From Ophiosphaerella korrae (taxonomy: Eukaryota; Ascomycota; Dothideomycetes; Pleosporales; Phaeosphaeriaceae), in assembly GCA_028456385.1 (NCBI GenBank), contig JALNQF010000568.1, positions 1 to 22,021 of the forward strand: DNA of 22,021 nt. Direction: 5' to 3'. Shown here piece by piece: positions 1 through 9,774 of this stretch. A program made the position numbers and the translations under genes. How positions within the stretch are numbered: the first letter of the stretch is position 1; each line of letters opens with the position of its first letter. The notes below the pieces were generated by a model. That model was given only the letters and a program-made list of their open reading frames with translations, made no database searches and was not told where the DNA came from.

Positions 1-27
1 ATCTAACCATGGGTTAGCCGAGGATGC
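1..27 (+). repeat. left terminal inverted repeat (possibly cut by window edge)
   Basis: Begins ATCTAACCATGGGTTAGCC and pairs with 5771-5797 at 24 of 27 positions. The copies differ at four scattered bases at most, two of them C/T or G/A changes. The repeat may start upstream of the window. Confidence 0.7.
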
Positions 28-57
28 CATGGCAAGATTAGCCGGGGATGCCATGGA
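14..57 (+). repeat. two subterminal direct repeats, 24-bp spacing
   Basis: Copies at 14-33 and 38-57 share TTAGCCG, then GGATGCCATGG, and differ at one base. The first overlaps the TIR. Repeats like this just inside the ends are typical transposase-binding sites in several TIR transposon families; that role is inferred. Confidence 0.6.
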
Positions 58-203
58 AACAGCGCTAGGCCATATATGTGATGACTACGCCGGGCTCGGG
101 TTAGTGCATGCGCACAACTCTAAGCGAGTTCAACCCCAACACAATATTGCTAGAACACGTTAACAACAAGTTTGCAACACAATCTTAACGCGATCTTAAC
201 ACA

Positions 204-1627
204 ATGCTAGGAATTCTCGACAGCTATGTAAGTCAACTAAAACGTGATTTAATCGCGCTCTAAACATGTTCTAGCTATCCTATCTCCGCTACAAAGCGAA
301 TCCTCCCTGTAGCCTCAAGCTATTTAAAGAAAATGCGAATAGTAACCTAATTGTCTATTTCGGCGAGATCCGTTGTCGCTTCTAGTACGATAATAGTACC
401 CTGTGCAGTGTATATATTAAAACACGTTGCTAACGCGATCTAAACATATTCTAATATAATTAGGCTAAAGTAAGCACGCGCAGCGTGCTTGTAAATTATC
501 TCTAGGTGCAGCATAAGCTAGACTTAGTTAACTCTAATAATAAGGGTAAGCTGTCTACAGCGTATAGTTAGAAAGTTAAGAGTAAGTTAAAATATATTTT
601 AATTACGTCTATAGTACGTTTTATAATATAGTATATTATATCTATAGATTGTAATACGTTTTGTATAAGTTATAAATATATTCTAATAATACTTTTAGAG
701 TTCTACAATAATATAATAGAGCGCTATAATTGTATTATCTACTAAGAGACCTATAACGCGTAAGAGTACAAGTAACTTTACTACGTCGCTATATAAAAGC
801 TTAACTTGTATATATAGCTACTCTTTACTACTCTAGAAAGTAGTAAGCCTAAGGTAAGTATATTAAAACGTGTTATAAATGCGATGTTAATATATTCTAG
901 CTTAATATAGTTAGTATATCCTATATTCTTAGTGTTTAGCGTTGCTAGGTCCTTTATACTAGCTATCTAGAGGAAGATAAAAATACTAAGAGTAAGAAAT
1001 TAAAACGTAATTAAAGTATCTTTCTAACATGTTCTAGTATATTTCTTCTCCTCTAGCGCTAATATAGAGGACTTATACACTAATATTAAGTATTTTAACC
1101 TTTAGCTAATCTATAGTTAATTTCTAGTAGATAAGTAGAATAAGTTTTAATATAGGTTAAAACATGTTCGTAAATAGATAATAAGAGATTTTAGTTTAGT
1201 TTATAGTTTTCTTTAATAAAAGATCTACTATATTACTATATATAGTTACTCTATATAAAATTAAAGTACTTTCTACTTATATAAGACTTAATAAAAATAC
1301 ACTTTATATTATTATTCTTGCTATAAACCTTATATATAGGTAAGAGATTATTTTCTACAAGAAGCTAATAGTATTTATTTATATTAACCTAAAACGTATT
1401 ATAAACGTAATATAAAGACGTTTTAATAGAAACTTACTTCTCTCTTAACTTGCCCTTGCTTTAAGTTATTTACCTAGTATATTAGTATAGAAATAAGATT
1501 CTTAGGAAGAGACTTATCTACTAGTAATAGAGTAATCTCTTCTTCTATACGAGACTATATATATAACTACTTCTATTGTTTTAAAGAACGTAAGAGGGGA
1601 GAAGCTAGATCTAGTAAGGGAGAACGT
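204..1627 (+). pseudogene. RIP-killed multi-exon gene of the TIR element, left arm; unknown function
   Basis: An ATG at 204 opens a first exon of eight codons (204-227, MLGILDSY) that meets a GTAAGT...CTAAAC...TTCTAG intron at 228-274. Exon 275-409 stays in phase and has a single stop in 45 codons. Exon 464-853 continues in phase with about eight TAA/TAG stops in 130 codons. Exon 901-991 and exon 1038 to about 1157 follow introns 854-900 and 992-1037. Later open segments at about 1191-1370 and 1430-1627 each carry about one stop; the introns around them (1158-1195, 1371-1429, and one from 1628) are less certain. The stops fit CAA/CAG/TGG converted by RIP. The product matches no family I recognise. 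Being inside the TIRs and starting just inside the left end, it is probably a transposition protein. In such AT-rich DNA, open frames alone are weak evidence; the phased introns are the stronger argument. Confidence 0.5.
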
Positions 1628-4600
1628 GTTTTAGACGCGTTTACAACGTGTTCTAGATTTTCTAATTAGCCTCTAAGTTCTTCCTTAGGTTTTCTAGTAG
1701 TTTGTTAAGTTACTATAAAAAGAATTATTAAAGAACGTAATTTATATACGTCTTAGAACTCTTTTAACTATAGATCTCTAGGTATAACTACTACGTAGTA
1801 GAAGTAAAGAGTATTAGCCTCTTTAGAAATTAAATACTGCTTAGTCTTAATAGAATTAATCTTGTACACTAGATAGGCTCGCTAGATATAATAGATTAAA
1901 GCACCTTAATTACTAAATTTCTTCTAGTGTAAAATTAGAACCTATTGTAAATACATTTAGATTATATTTAAGTACGTACTTTATATACTTACTTATTATA
2001 TAGGGTCTACTTTACTCTATAGAATAACTCGCTAGGATATATAGTATAGAAGCTATTAATATTCTTAATAAATTTAGGTATACCTAGTAGTAAAGAAGCT
2101 AGTTTAGTATATCTCTAATAAATTAGCTAAAATAAGATTAGAACGCGTTTAAAATATAATCTAGTTATATACTATAAGAAGTAGAGTCTTGTTTTTTATA
2201 TTATAGATAGAGATAGAGGAGATAGAAGAGAATAATATAGAGAAGTAAGGTAAGGAAAAATAGAGATTTTAAGTAAAGAAAATTTTTCTACGCTAGAATA
2301 TCTTTAGATTGCGTTCTAAGCCTATTTATACTACTTAAACCTATTTAGCTACTACTTCTTACTATTTCTTCTCTTTATATTCTTCTATCTCTTTTTAGAG
2401 CTTAAATTCCTTCCTCTTAAGCTTAAAGGCTACCTATTAGATCTTAAGCAACCTCTATTAGTCTTAAATTACTTAATTTAATATTATAGCCTACTAGGTA
2501 AGGCTCTAGACGCCTACCTACGAGCTTATAGGCTTAGAATACGTTAGGAAGGTGTTTAAAACAAGTTCTATATTGTATCCTAAGATTAGTAACAATCTTG
2601 CTAGTAATAATCTTACTAGTAAAGACCTCGCTACTATAACTAAAGGTAACTAAGTTTAATTACGTAGGGTTCCTCTTCTACGTAGTACTCCTCTTAGAGT
2701 AGCTCTTTAACCCCTTACTAGTATTTTAATACTTAGTAGATTTTTATTACTATTAGAGATATTAGTCTTAGCTTTAAACTACTTTTAAGTACGTTCTAAA
2801 TATATTTTAGTAGGAATATTAATAACGTTATTAGAAAGTACTTACTCTTTTCTCTTCCTCTATTTAACAAGTATCGCTACAATATAGATACTAGCCTATA
2901 GTAGGATCTATAGGTACTATATTTATCTATACTATTAAACTTAAGTATATCTTAGAGATCTATCTGTAGGCCGCTTTAAACACGTTAAGAGTACGTTCTT
3001 AATATAATCTATAGTACTTACTTTAGTATAGCTTCTAGGAGTAGAGTTTGTATCTCTATTTTATAGCTCTTCTACTTAGCTTGCTTAGCTATATTTGTAT
3101 ATAACTCTAACCTATTCTATATATCTTTATTTATATTACTACAACACCTTACTATCCTAGCTGCAATAACTAGGTTTTTCTTATTAATAGCTTAGTTTTA
3201 AATAAATTAAGAATCTTTATATACTAAAATACAATTAGAACACGTTATAAATACGTTAGAGAGACTTATAAGCTAAGAGATCTAATAGTTTAAAGTACTC
3301 TTTAGCTCTTTTAGCTTTTTAGACCTATATTATATAGCCCTAAGGAGAGTCTTTAGTATGTAATAAACTAGGTCTATATATAGTATTAATCGTTCGTATA
3401 AAGTAAACTAGATAGAACTAAGTATATAAAGCTAGTTACTATCTCTAGTTTCTACCTTGTAGATTAATACTCTTTAGATATTGCCTAAGGCCTAGAACGC
3501 GTTTTAATAGTGTTCTAAATACGTTTAGGTAAAATATCTTACCTCCTATCTACTTACTATACATATTAATAGTAGTTCTATAGAACCTAGTTCTATAAAA
3601 GTAACGCTATTATATAGGCCTTCCTATACACTTACTTATAAGCTTAAAGAAGCTTGTAAAGCTTAACTTGTATATATCGCGATAGGATGTATTAGTAATA
3701 ATCTAGCTAAGCGTAATAACTAAAACTAGTTAGGAACGCGTTCTAATCGTATTTATACTTAACCCTTACGTTTGTTCTATTTTAAATAAAAGGTAGCTAT
3801 TAGGATCTCTACCTAACTTCTATAGAGACGCTTATATAACATATCTATCTAGAACGTGTTAAGGTTAAGTAGGATCTTTGCCTGTTTATCGAAGAAATAG
3901 ATAATAATATCGCCTAACACGCTAGATAGGACCTACTAGATATATACCTACTTATTATAAGATTGCGTTTAGAGCGTGTTTTAAATATCTTTATACTATT
4001 TCTAGGATCTAATGCTAAGTTCTCTACTTATATACAATACTTTTAACTCTATAATAATAAGGGAATTAACTTAGCTTTTCTCTTTTAATAATAGTTGTAA
4101 TATAATCCTTATTTGTAAATATAGTATATAGCTCCTTAATAGAATAAATACTACGGCTAGAAAGATATACCTTAAGCTAGGGCGAATTAAGAAACTAAGC
4201 TAAACACGTTAGAAACACTCTCTAATCCTGTTTCTATATAGACCTATATCTTGTTAGGCCTAGGGTTAATATAGGTTGTAAAACCTCCTCTAAGCCCCTT
4301 ATATCTTTATCCTCTACTATTAAAGGAGGTAGTAGGATATAGGTATATTCTCTAAATACAATTAGAATAAAATAGGGAGACGTCTAGATATTATTTAGAA
4401 TAATAATATAGTAATAGGCCTTATAGTTGTCGTATACAAGAATTCCTAGACTTTAGGTATAGTTAATATCTTTAAACACGTTAGAAATATATTTACAATA
4501 GATTCAAATTTAAATTGTTAAAACTTACTATACTTGTCTACCCTAGCTAACGTAGGCTTAACAACGTAATAGCGCTCTACTTCCTACTCCTTAGTTAGTA

Positions 4601-5473
4601 ATCTATGCTTAAATAAATACTTAAGGTATTTAAGATCTACGTCTAGATTAATACTCTAGGTAAAGTGCCTCTCTACATCTTGTGTCTACTAGGACTAGCT
4701 TCTATATCTAATAAAGGGCTAATACTTTCTAGCTATTAGCTAAACACGTTAGCAACGTATTCTTAATATAATCTAGCTTACTACGTACTATGCGTATCTG
4801 TTCTAGAATAACAGGCCTATAGTTATTATTAGGTTAAAGGTATACACTTAACTTAAATCGCTTCTATACTCTAATATAGACACTACTATATTAGTAGATA
4901 TACTAAAACACGTTTAGAACTAATCTATAACGCGTTTAACCCTACCTTATAGCCTTCTACTTTATAGTAGTAAGAAGTTTCCTAGAAGTGTATTAAAGTT
5001 TCCTAATCTTCTCCTAAAGCTTATTATTAATACTACGATGTAGATGTATTTGTAAAGCGTCTAAGAGATAAAGGTACCTCTTTATACCTATATAGTTATA
5101 CCTCTATCTTGTTGCAAGTAGGTTATTAAAAAAAGGTAATATTGTTAAACAATTGTTCGTTTTAGTAGCCTTTAAATATTAGAACTAGAATATATTTAGA
5201 TTATATTTACAACGTGTTCTAACGTGCGTTTACTTATGTAGCCTTCCTTAAAATCTACTTCTTTGTTAGTAGTTTACTAAAATTAGTTCTTGTAATAGGA
5301 ATAACGTAGGCGTACCCTCTATTAATACTTGAAGGATATATAGGTACAGCTAGTACCTATAGTACCTTTACGGTAGAGAGGGGAGGGCCTCTACTGTTAC
5401 TAACTGTAAATATAGTAAGAGTTTCCTACACGTTAGTTAGAACGCATTTAGAACGTGTTCTAAACTACTTTAC
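228..5473. repeat. family of about 20 short look-alike introns (introner-like)
   Basis: The segments share a 42-64 bp length, GT and AG ends, internal AACGYGTT/AACRYGTT palindromic motifs and a TCTAAC or TCTAAA branch point near TTCTAG, TTTTAG or TTTAAAG. The best examples on + are 228-274 and 854-900 (both 47 bp and alignable end to end) and 992-1037. The best on - are 5185-5233, 4740-4781, 4470-4528, 2974-3021 and 2127-2172. They recur on both strands within one element, which fits multiplication of one intron sequence better than independent intron gain. RIP has blurred the similarity. Confidence 0.5.
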
Positions 5474-5623
5474 CTAGGTAGGGTTAGTTGTTTTGTCTCT
5501 ACTGCTATCAACGGGGGCAGTAAATAGGTCCCTAAGCTTAAGCGTGCGATCTTTATTAATAGAATCTTCCCTCTAGATAGCGAAAGGGTTAAATAGGCTA
5601 AATATAGTATCTAAGCTAGCTAT
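1700..5623 (-). pseudogene. RIP-killed multi-exon gene of the TIR element, right arm; unknown function
   Basis: Reads leftward from 5623, where the expected ATG is now ATA (a TpG to TpA change). Exons 5474-5623, 5234-5425, 4946-5184, 4782-4902, 4529-4739, 4244-4469 and 3997-4199 have lengths that keep one reading frame across six successive junctions, with stops at about 6% of codons. Introns with GT...AG ends lie at 5426-5473, 5185-5233, 4903-4945, 4740-4781, 4470-4528, 4200-4243, 3951-3996, 3720-3769, 3492-3542, 3224-3265, 2974-3021, 2782-2845, 2127-2172 and 1942-1992. Many start GTAAGN and carry CTAAC-type branch points just before the AG. The frame below 3996 is ambiguous. A lysine/glutamate/glutamine-rich, coiled-coil-like segment is suggested near 2280-2480. 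The gene could be one or two units, and its 3' end is not fixed. No family recognised; a transposase or accessory protein is inferred from position only. Confidence 0.5.
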
Positions 5624-5651
5624 TGTGTTTAGAACGTGATTTTTCGAGAAA

Positions 5652-5735
5652 TAACTATAAGAAAACTCTGCTTAACTATAGGAAAACTTAGCCTAACTAT
5701 AGGAAAATTCGGCCTAACTATGGGCTAAACGTCGG
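5652..5735 (+). repeat. right subterminal 21-bp tandem repeat, four copies
   Basis: Units start at 5652, 5673, 5694 and 5715, each opening with TAACTATA or TAACTATG followed by GG or AG. The TIR itself carries the same TAACTATGGG core in inverted orientation, so the array is probably a set of transposase-binding sites derived from the terminus. Confidence 0.65.
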
Positions 5736-5770
5736 CTGTATTTCGGTGCCTCTTCTTAGTTAGGCCTATA

Positions 5771-5797
5771 GCATCCTTGGCAAACCCATAGTTAGAT
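5771..5797 (-). repeat. right terminal inverted repeat
   Basis: Reverse complement reads ATCTAACTATGGGTTTGCC at its start, matching the first bases of the window. It ends 12 bp before the MITE-like element at 5810. Confidence 0.7.
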
Positions 5798-5809
5798 AAC
5801 ATGCAGCCT

Positions 5810-6176
5810 AGTCGCGCACCCCAAAACACACTAAAAAAGTCGAAAAATAGCCTCTTAGATCTTAATAACAACTCTATAAAATAAACTAAAATCCTTATAT
5901 AAACTTTATATACCTATTTTAAGACTAATACTTAAGTTTAAAAAGAATATATTAAGTAGTTCTTAAGATAAAGTTAGACAATTAAAAAATCTAGAAAATT
6001 GGGGGCTAAACATTATATCTTAGGAATAATAGAACCTATAAAGCTTAAAAACTTAGGGTAGACTAATAATATATATATAAGGCTATACTTACGTTTTTAG
6101 TTTATTTTACAAAGCTATTGTTAAGATTTAAGAGGCTGTTTTTCGACTTTTTTGGTGTGTTTTGGGGTGCGCGACT
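5810..6176. mobile_element. 367-bp MITE-like palindromic element
   Basis: The ends are inverted repeats of about 85-95 bp: 5810 to about 5900 pairs with about 6080 to 6176. Both begin AGTCGCGCACCCC read inward and match almost perfectly over the first 55 bp, with C/T and G/A differences. The 180-bp centre is AT-rich and non-coding. The terminus resembles those of fungal Tc1/mariner-type pogo/Fot1 elements, which duplicate TA; that assignment is tentative. TA is present on the left (5809-5810) but the right flank reads TC, so a clean target duplication is not seen. The left arm lies in the RIP block and the right arm is nearly unmutated, so the composition boundary falls inside the element. 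Confidence 0.7.
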
Positions 6177-7070
6177 CGCTTGCCAACCACGTTACTATAC
6201 ATCTTTGAATGCGTTAAACCTGTGCGGACTGTGTTACTTCAGATGCTGCGGCCGTTCGAAATATCCAGCCTATTCCTTGCCACTGGTTGCCAACTCAGCC
6301 GACAAGATATTGTTTATATGAATTATCTAGATGATGTATTCGAGGACATAGAGGAACTACACCGTCTAACCGGACTAGGATTGCGTGTTTTGTTGTTTGG
6401 GTCAGATCTCCGCCTTCTTCAAGAAAGACTCGAGGATCCCAATAAACATCTTCTGAAATACGGAAAGGATTATGAATTTCATATTTTCGCTATTGTTTTC
6501 AAAGCTTCTCACTTGGATAACGACGAGACTGCGACTTTACACAAGTTTTTGCGGCCACATACGGCTACCAAAGAAGCTCCGGACGATATAACTCTCAATG
6601 AACTCAGCGAGAACTTGTCACCCACTATGGCAAAAAATGTTCAAACGCTATCGAAATAGATCTTGTGCAGCCCTTATGTGGCTGGTACACGTCCCCTTTT
6701 GCCAGGTTGGATTCCATATCTCAACACACGCAAGAACATCAACGTGAGGGCATACATCCCAACTGACGCCCCAAAGTCCATGTTGTTTCACATGGACCGC
6801 CTTCTCATAAGCCGAGTTTTCGGTATCCATAACGGTAGGCAACTACTTGGGGAGGTAGACAATCTAAGACCGCATTGCCATCTTCTAGGCAAGGACAATA
6901 GTGCACATAGAGAGCTTTCGGGCGATCTTGTTGTTAACTTCATTTCGGCGATCATCAACATTGAAGAAGATATAGAAGGTGGTAAATGGTTTGCTGTGGT
7001 TCATAACTTATACTCTTCGAATGTTGCAATTGTTTTGCGGTTGCCATTTCGTTTTAATGGCTTCCATTAA
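6177..7070 (+). pseudogene. hypothetical protein gene, interrupted by one in-frame stop
   Basis: Two open segments share one frame and are separated by a single TAG at 6657-6659. The first has its best ATG at 6318 (MNYLDDVFED...; 113 codons to the stop), although the open frame continues upstream into the MITE edge. The second runs from 6660 to TAA at 7070 and encodes about 136 residues, including LPGWIPYLNTRKN and HRELSGDLVVN. Composition is normal and both halves look like soluble globular protein without membrane segments. I recognise no domain. The stop could be a nonsense change (CAG to TAG), or a short intron could remove it, but I see no good GT...AG pair of usual length spanning it. 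The MITE and TIR transposon abut the 5' side, so this may be the remnant of a gene truncated by insertion. Confidence 0.4.
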
Positions 7071-7992
7071 CGGGAAAGGAATGTGGTTAGTTTATTGAAT
7101 TCCATTTTTGTAATTTGCGAACAGAGCAGAATCGATTTTTGGATTATCGCAATTAGATCTCCCCATGTTCCAACATGTACTAATTGCTCTATTTTTTATT
7201 TCATTTTTTGTTACTTGGTCTTTATAGTAATGAAGCCACACTGCAGCACCCATCGTTCGGCTCGCTCGTGCTGAAGCGGACCGGCCGGTGGCAGTGCAGT
7301 GCTCTCTGCTCTTTTTCTGGTTTCGGCGCTTCGTATTCTCTGACCAATATTCGCAGTGTTCACGCAAAAAGGAAACGTAGGTACTTGCTATTACTTATCA
7401 TCCTATTGGGTACGTAATCGTAGGATTTCATCAGATAGTCTTGAGGTCCGGTAAGCTTCCTTCCTTCTTGGCCGTCGTCCCAAAGAGGAAGTGTGTGATG
7501 AGGGCAACCTGAAAAGGGACACACGAATGCCAAGACGTCGCCGCATTTGGTTCCGAGACCAGCGGACTGAAACCGACCGCACCCACTCACGACTCATGTC
7601 ATCCACAACATCAATTCTTGTCTCTCCCTCCCTTCCTTCTTCCCCTTGCCTGAGGTGTTTCTAGTTTCAATATTCTTGAAACTGAGGTCGCGATGCTGAA
7701 CTCGGGATTCGAGTCAAGAAAGGGCCGACACAGACCTCGACTGACACAACTGACAGGACAAAGTTAGCTACACAGCAGTCGACGAAGAGACACGACAGAC
7801 ATCAATTCCCAATTCCTTCTCGAGTGCGTCTCTCTAACTTTTTCTTCTTTTGTCTAACTTTGGTGCAGGGCTGCCCCCTTTTGATCCATAACATCATTAT
7901 GACCTGCATTCTCCACAGTCTCCACGACGATATCAGCTACTTGCCTAAGAAGACAGACTTGAACTGAACTAGCTGTACCTGCTATCACACCT
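7071..7992. other. intergenic spacer, no gene seen
   Basis: Normal base composition with short pyrimidine-rich runs near 7620-7650 and 7830-7860. Short open frames on both strands have no protein-like character or homology I recognise. A CTAAC...CAG string near 7840-7870 resembles a 3' splice site, but no coding exons flank it. The carboxylesterase terminator must lie here on the - strand; no clear AATAAA was found close to 7993. Confidence 0.5.
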
Positions 7993-9774
7993 TCATGCAG
8001 ATTTTATATCAAGAAAAACCTCCTGAGCTTCCTTCCTCCAAGTATCCGCCTGCACACTCACACCATCCGCCTCAAAAACCATATTCTCAGGATCTTGCTG
8101 GGTATACACTGGCCATTTCTCCTTTACATACGGCAGCTTATGATAATTTGGGTCGTGCGTGACGGCAAAACTAATCCACATGCGACTCATCGCTTCCGCT
8201 AGTCTCCCATACTTGTCCTTTGAAAAGTTGTCGTCTTGGGGAAACGGATCGACGTCCCAACCCACACCTCGCACATTGTCGAACTCGAAGGGGATCTCCT
8301 GGAAGTTGTCTTGGGGAAAAGGATCAACGTCCCATCCCACACCGCGTACATTATTGAACACGAAGGGGATTTCCTGGAAGTGCGCTATGCCATATCGTGT
8401 GGCGTCGACGTTGGACGTTTGCGTGTCGAACAAGTAGCTGTATGTTGGAACGCCTGCCGCGACGAGGGCCTGGTTCATGCTGCGGCGGCCGAGAGTGAAT
8501 AAGAAGTCACCGGTCACAAGTGAAGCCAGGCCATAGTAGGTTCCGATAGCCGGACCCTGGTCGGCCAACACTGGACCGAGACCTGCTGCGCTGCTGGCAG
8601 ACTGATTGACGGCAGTTTGGTAGAGATGCCATATTGTTTGGCGTTGCACTTCCGTGACATTGTTGTAATGAAATATAATGTCCGTGAGGGTGCGAAAGTC
8701 GTCGTAGCCGTTGACGGGGGGCACCCGAAGGTATTCGAGCAAGGTCGTGCCCTCGTTCCTGTTGCTGCCGATGATGGTCGGGACTTTGACGAAGTGACCC
8801 TGAGCCATGGCTTTAGCCCCGTTCTCTACGAGAATGTCTCCATCGGCGCTGATGGGTGAGGATGCTGCCTTTAGCAGAGACGTAGCTGGGGCTTGTCGAA
8901 GGCACGCAATAGGATCCGCAACAGCAGAGCAGTTTGTTGCATCGAGAACCCTTCGGAACGACGCTTCTTTATCCTCGGGTCTAGTAACCTGCGTAAAGTA
9001 TGCGCCGCCGCTCTCCATAATAGCTGCACTGAACAAGCGGTCGTCGCGACCTCCGTACGCAAGTAGGTGACCGCCGATACTCACAGCGCCCGCCGACTCG
9101 CCAAAGAGCGTCACCCTGGACGCATCACCACCAAACGCGGCAATATTCTCCTGTATCCAGCGTAGAGCCTGCCGTTGGTCGTGCAGGAAAAGGTTTGTGA
9201 TACCCGCTTCCTCAGCAGCGGAACCAGCTACCATACCGAAAGTGCCGAGGCGATAATTGAAGCTCGCGAAGATGACGGGTGTGCCCATTTGCACTGATGT
9301 GTGGACAATAAAGGACCCGTTGTACCGCGCGTCGTTGGCACTGCCTTCTAGAAACCCGCCGCCGTGGATCCACACCATGACGGGTACCTTTGCATTCACC
9401 GACATGCCTCGCGCGGGTCGAACAATATTAACATAAAGGCAATCCTCGCTCATTGGACCCGTAGAACCATTCTGACTGAATCCAGCCAGCCCAAGGGATA
9501 CCCCCATGCACCAGCTGCTGTACGTATCCGCTTCCCTTTCTCCCGTCCAAGCAGTGGGAGGTAAAGGGCGCCGCAGACGTAGATCGCGGACTGGCGGAGC
9601 CGCATACGGGACCCCGAGGAAGAAGTCTTGGTCGTATGTGGGATGGCGGGTGCCGACGAGCGTGCCGTTTTTGAGGGTGACGGTTGGTGGTGCTGGAGTA
9701 GTAGACGGTTTGCAGGTGACGGTGTCGAAAACCGCAAGGAGTAGTAAGAGGCTTCTGATGCGTATAGCCGCCAT
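7993..9774 (-). CDS. secreted type-B carboxylesterase / lipase (alpha/beta hydrolase)
   Basis: A 593-residue, intron-free protein that should hydrolyse carboxylic esters outside the cell. I start it at ATG 9772-9774: the next residues (MAAIRIRSLLLLLAVF) form a signal peptide ending near residue 21, whereas the upstream in-frame ATG (9889-9891) adds 39 unlikely residues and sits only about 20 bp from the TATA-like box. Family marks are: oxyanion loop HGGGF (137-141), EDCLYVN (110-116), nucleophile GESAG with Ser227, acid Glu341 in GSNRNEG, and His465 in GIAH. Cysteines 89/112 and 282/291 match the two disulfides of Candida rugosa-type lipases, and six NxS/T sequons suit a secreted glycoprotein. 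Residues 466-490 are duplicated as 491-516. Triad and folds are intact, so it is probably functional; the substrate is unknown. It is the only intact gene in the window. Confidence 0.93.
   Translation of the reverse strand: MAAIRIRSLLLLLAVFDTVTCKPSTTPAPPTVTLKNGTLVGTRHPTYDQDFFLGVPYAAPPVRDLRLRRPLPPTAWTGEREADTYSSWCMGVSLGLAGFSQNGSTGPMSEDCLYVNIVRPARGMSVNAKVPVMVWIHGGGFLEGSANDARYNGSFIVHTSVQMGTPVIFASFNYRLGTFGMVAGSAAEEAGITNLFLHDQRQALRWIQENIAAFGGDASRVTLFGESAGAVSIGGHLLAYGGRDDRLFSAAIMESGGAYFTQVTRPEDKEASFRRVLDATNCSAVADPIACLRQAPATSLLKAASSPISADGDILVENGAKAMAQGHFVKVPTIIGSNRNEGTTLLEYLRVPPVNGYDDFRTLTDIIFHYNNVTEVQRQTIWHLYQTAVNQSASSAAGLGPVLADQGPAIGTYYGLASLVTGDFLFTLGRRSMNQALVAAGVPTYSYLFDTQTSNVDATRYGIAHFQEIPFVFNNVRGVGWDVDPFPQDNFQEIPFEFDNVRGVGWDVDPFPQDDNFSKDKYGRLAEAMSRMWISFAVTHDPNYHKLPYVKEKWPVYTQQDPENMVFEADGVSVQADTWRKEAQEVFLDIKSA
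8230..8380 (-). repeat. 75-bp in-frame tandem duplication inside the carboxylesterase
   Basis: The two copies are offset by 75 bp (CTTGGGG at 8235 and 8310 on the + strand) and differ at roughly a dozen bases. They encode FQEIPFVFNNVRGVGWDVDP and FQEIPFEFDNVRGVGWDVDP, each followed by FPQD; one copy has an extra Asp codon. The usual family sequence has this segment once, directly after the catalytic His. Confidence 0.9.

Larger units (their letters stand above)
1..5797. mobile_element. RIP-degraded TIR DNA transposon with two convergent intron-rich genes
   Basis: The first 27 bases of the window match the reverse complement of 5771-5797 at 24 of 27 positions, so the stretch is bounded by terminal inverted repeats. 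Subterminal repeats of the TIR motif lie at both ends: a 24-bp unit repeated on the left and a 21-bp unit on the right. The interior is about two-thirds AT and riddled with TAA/TAG, as expected of RIP. Two gene relics run inward from the ends, one on + from 204 and one on - from 5623. The left terminus may extend before base 1, so the true end and the target duplication cannot be checked. I do not recognise the superfamily: no DDE or tyrosine-recombinase motif could be picked out of the decayed frames. Confidence 0.7.

Noticed and set aside
145..5640. the AACGCGTT-like palindromes read as an array of protein-binding sites or a CRISPR-like array
   Set aside because: Spacing is irregular, units are not identical, and most units fall inside GT...AG intron-like segments, which explains them better.
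5809..6178. TA target duplication for the MITE
   Set aside because: TA is present on the left, but the right flank reads TC, a change RIP cannot make, so a clean duplication is not supported.
6118..6321. 67-codon + frame crossing the MITE edge
   Set aside because: Its start is inside the MITE inverted repeat and its reading does not continue in the protein-like frame of the following sequence.
6639..6670. a 32-bp intron removing the in-frame TAG of the hypothetical gene
   Set aside because: It is shorter than fungal introns normally are and has a poor donor (GTTCAA) with no convincing branch point.
7403..7606. overlapping short - strand frames (76 and 67 codons) downstream of the esterase
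   Set aside because: They overlap each other in different frames, lack domains, and have no supporting signals.
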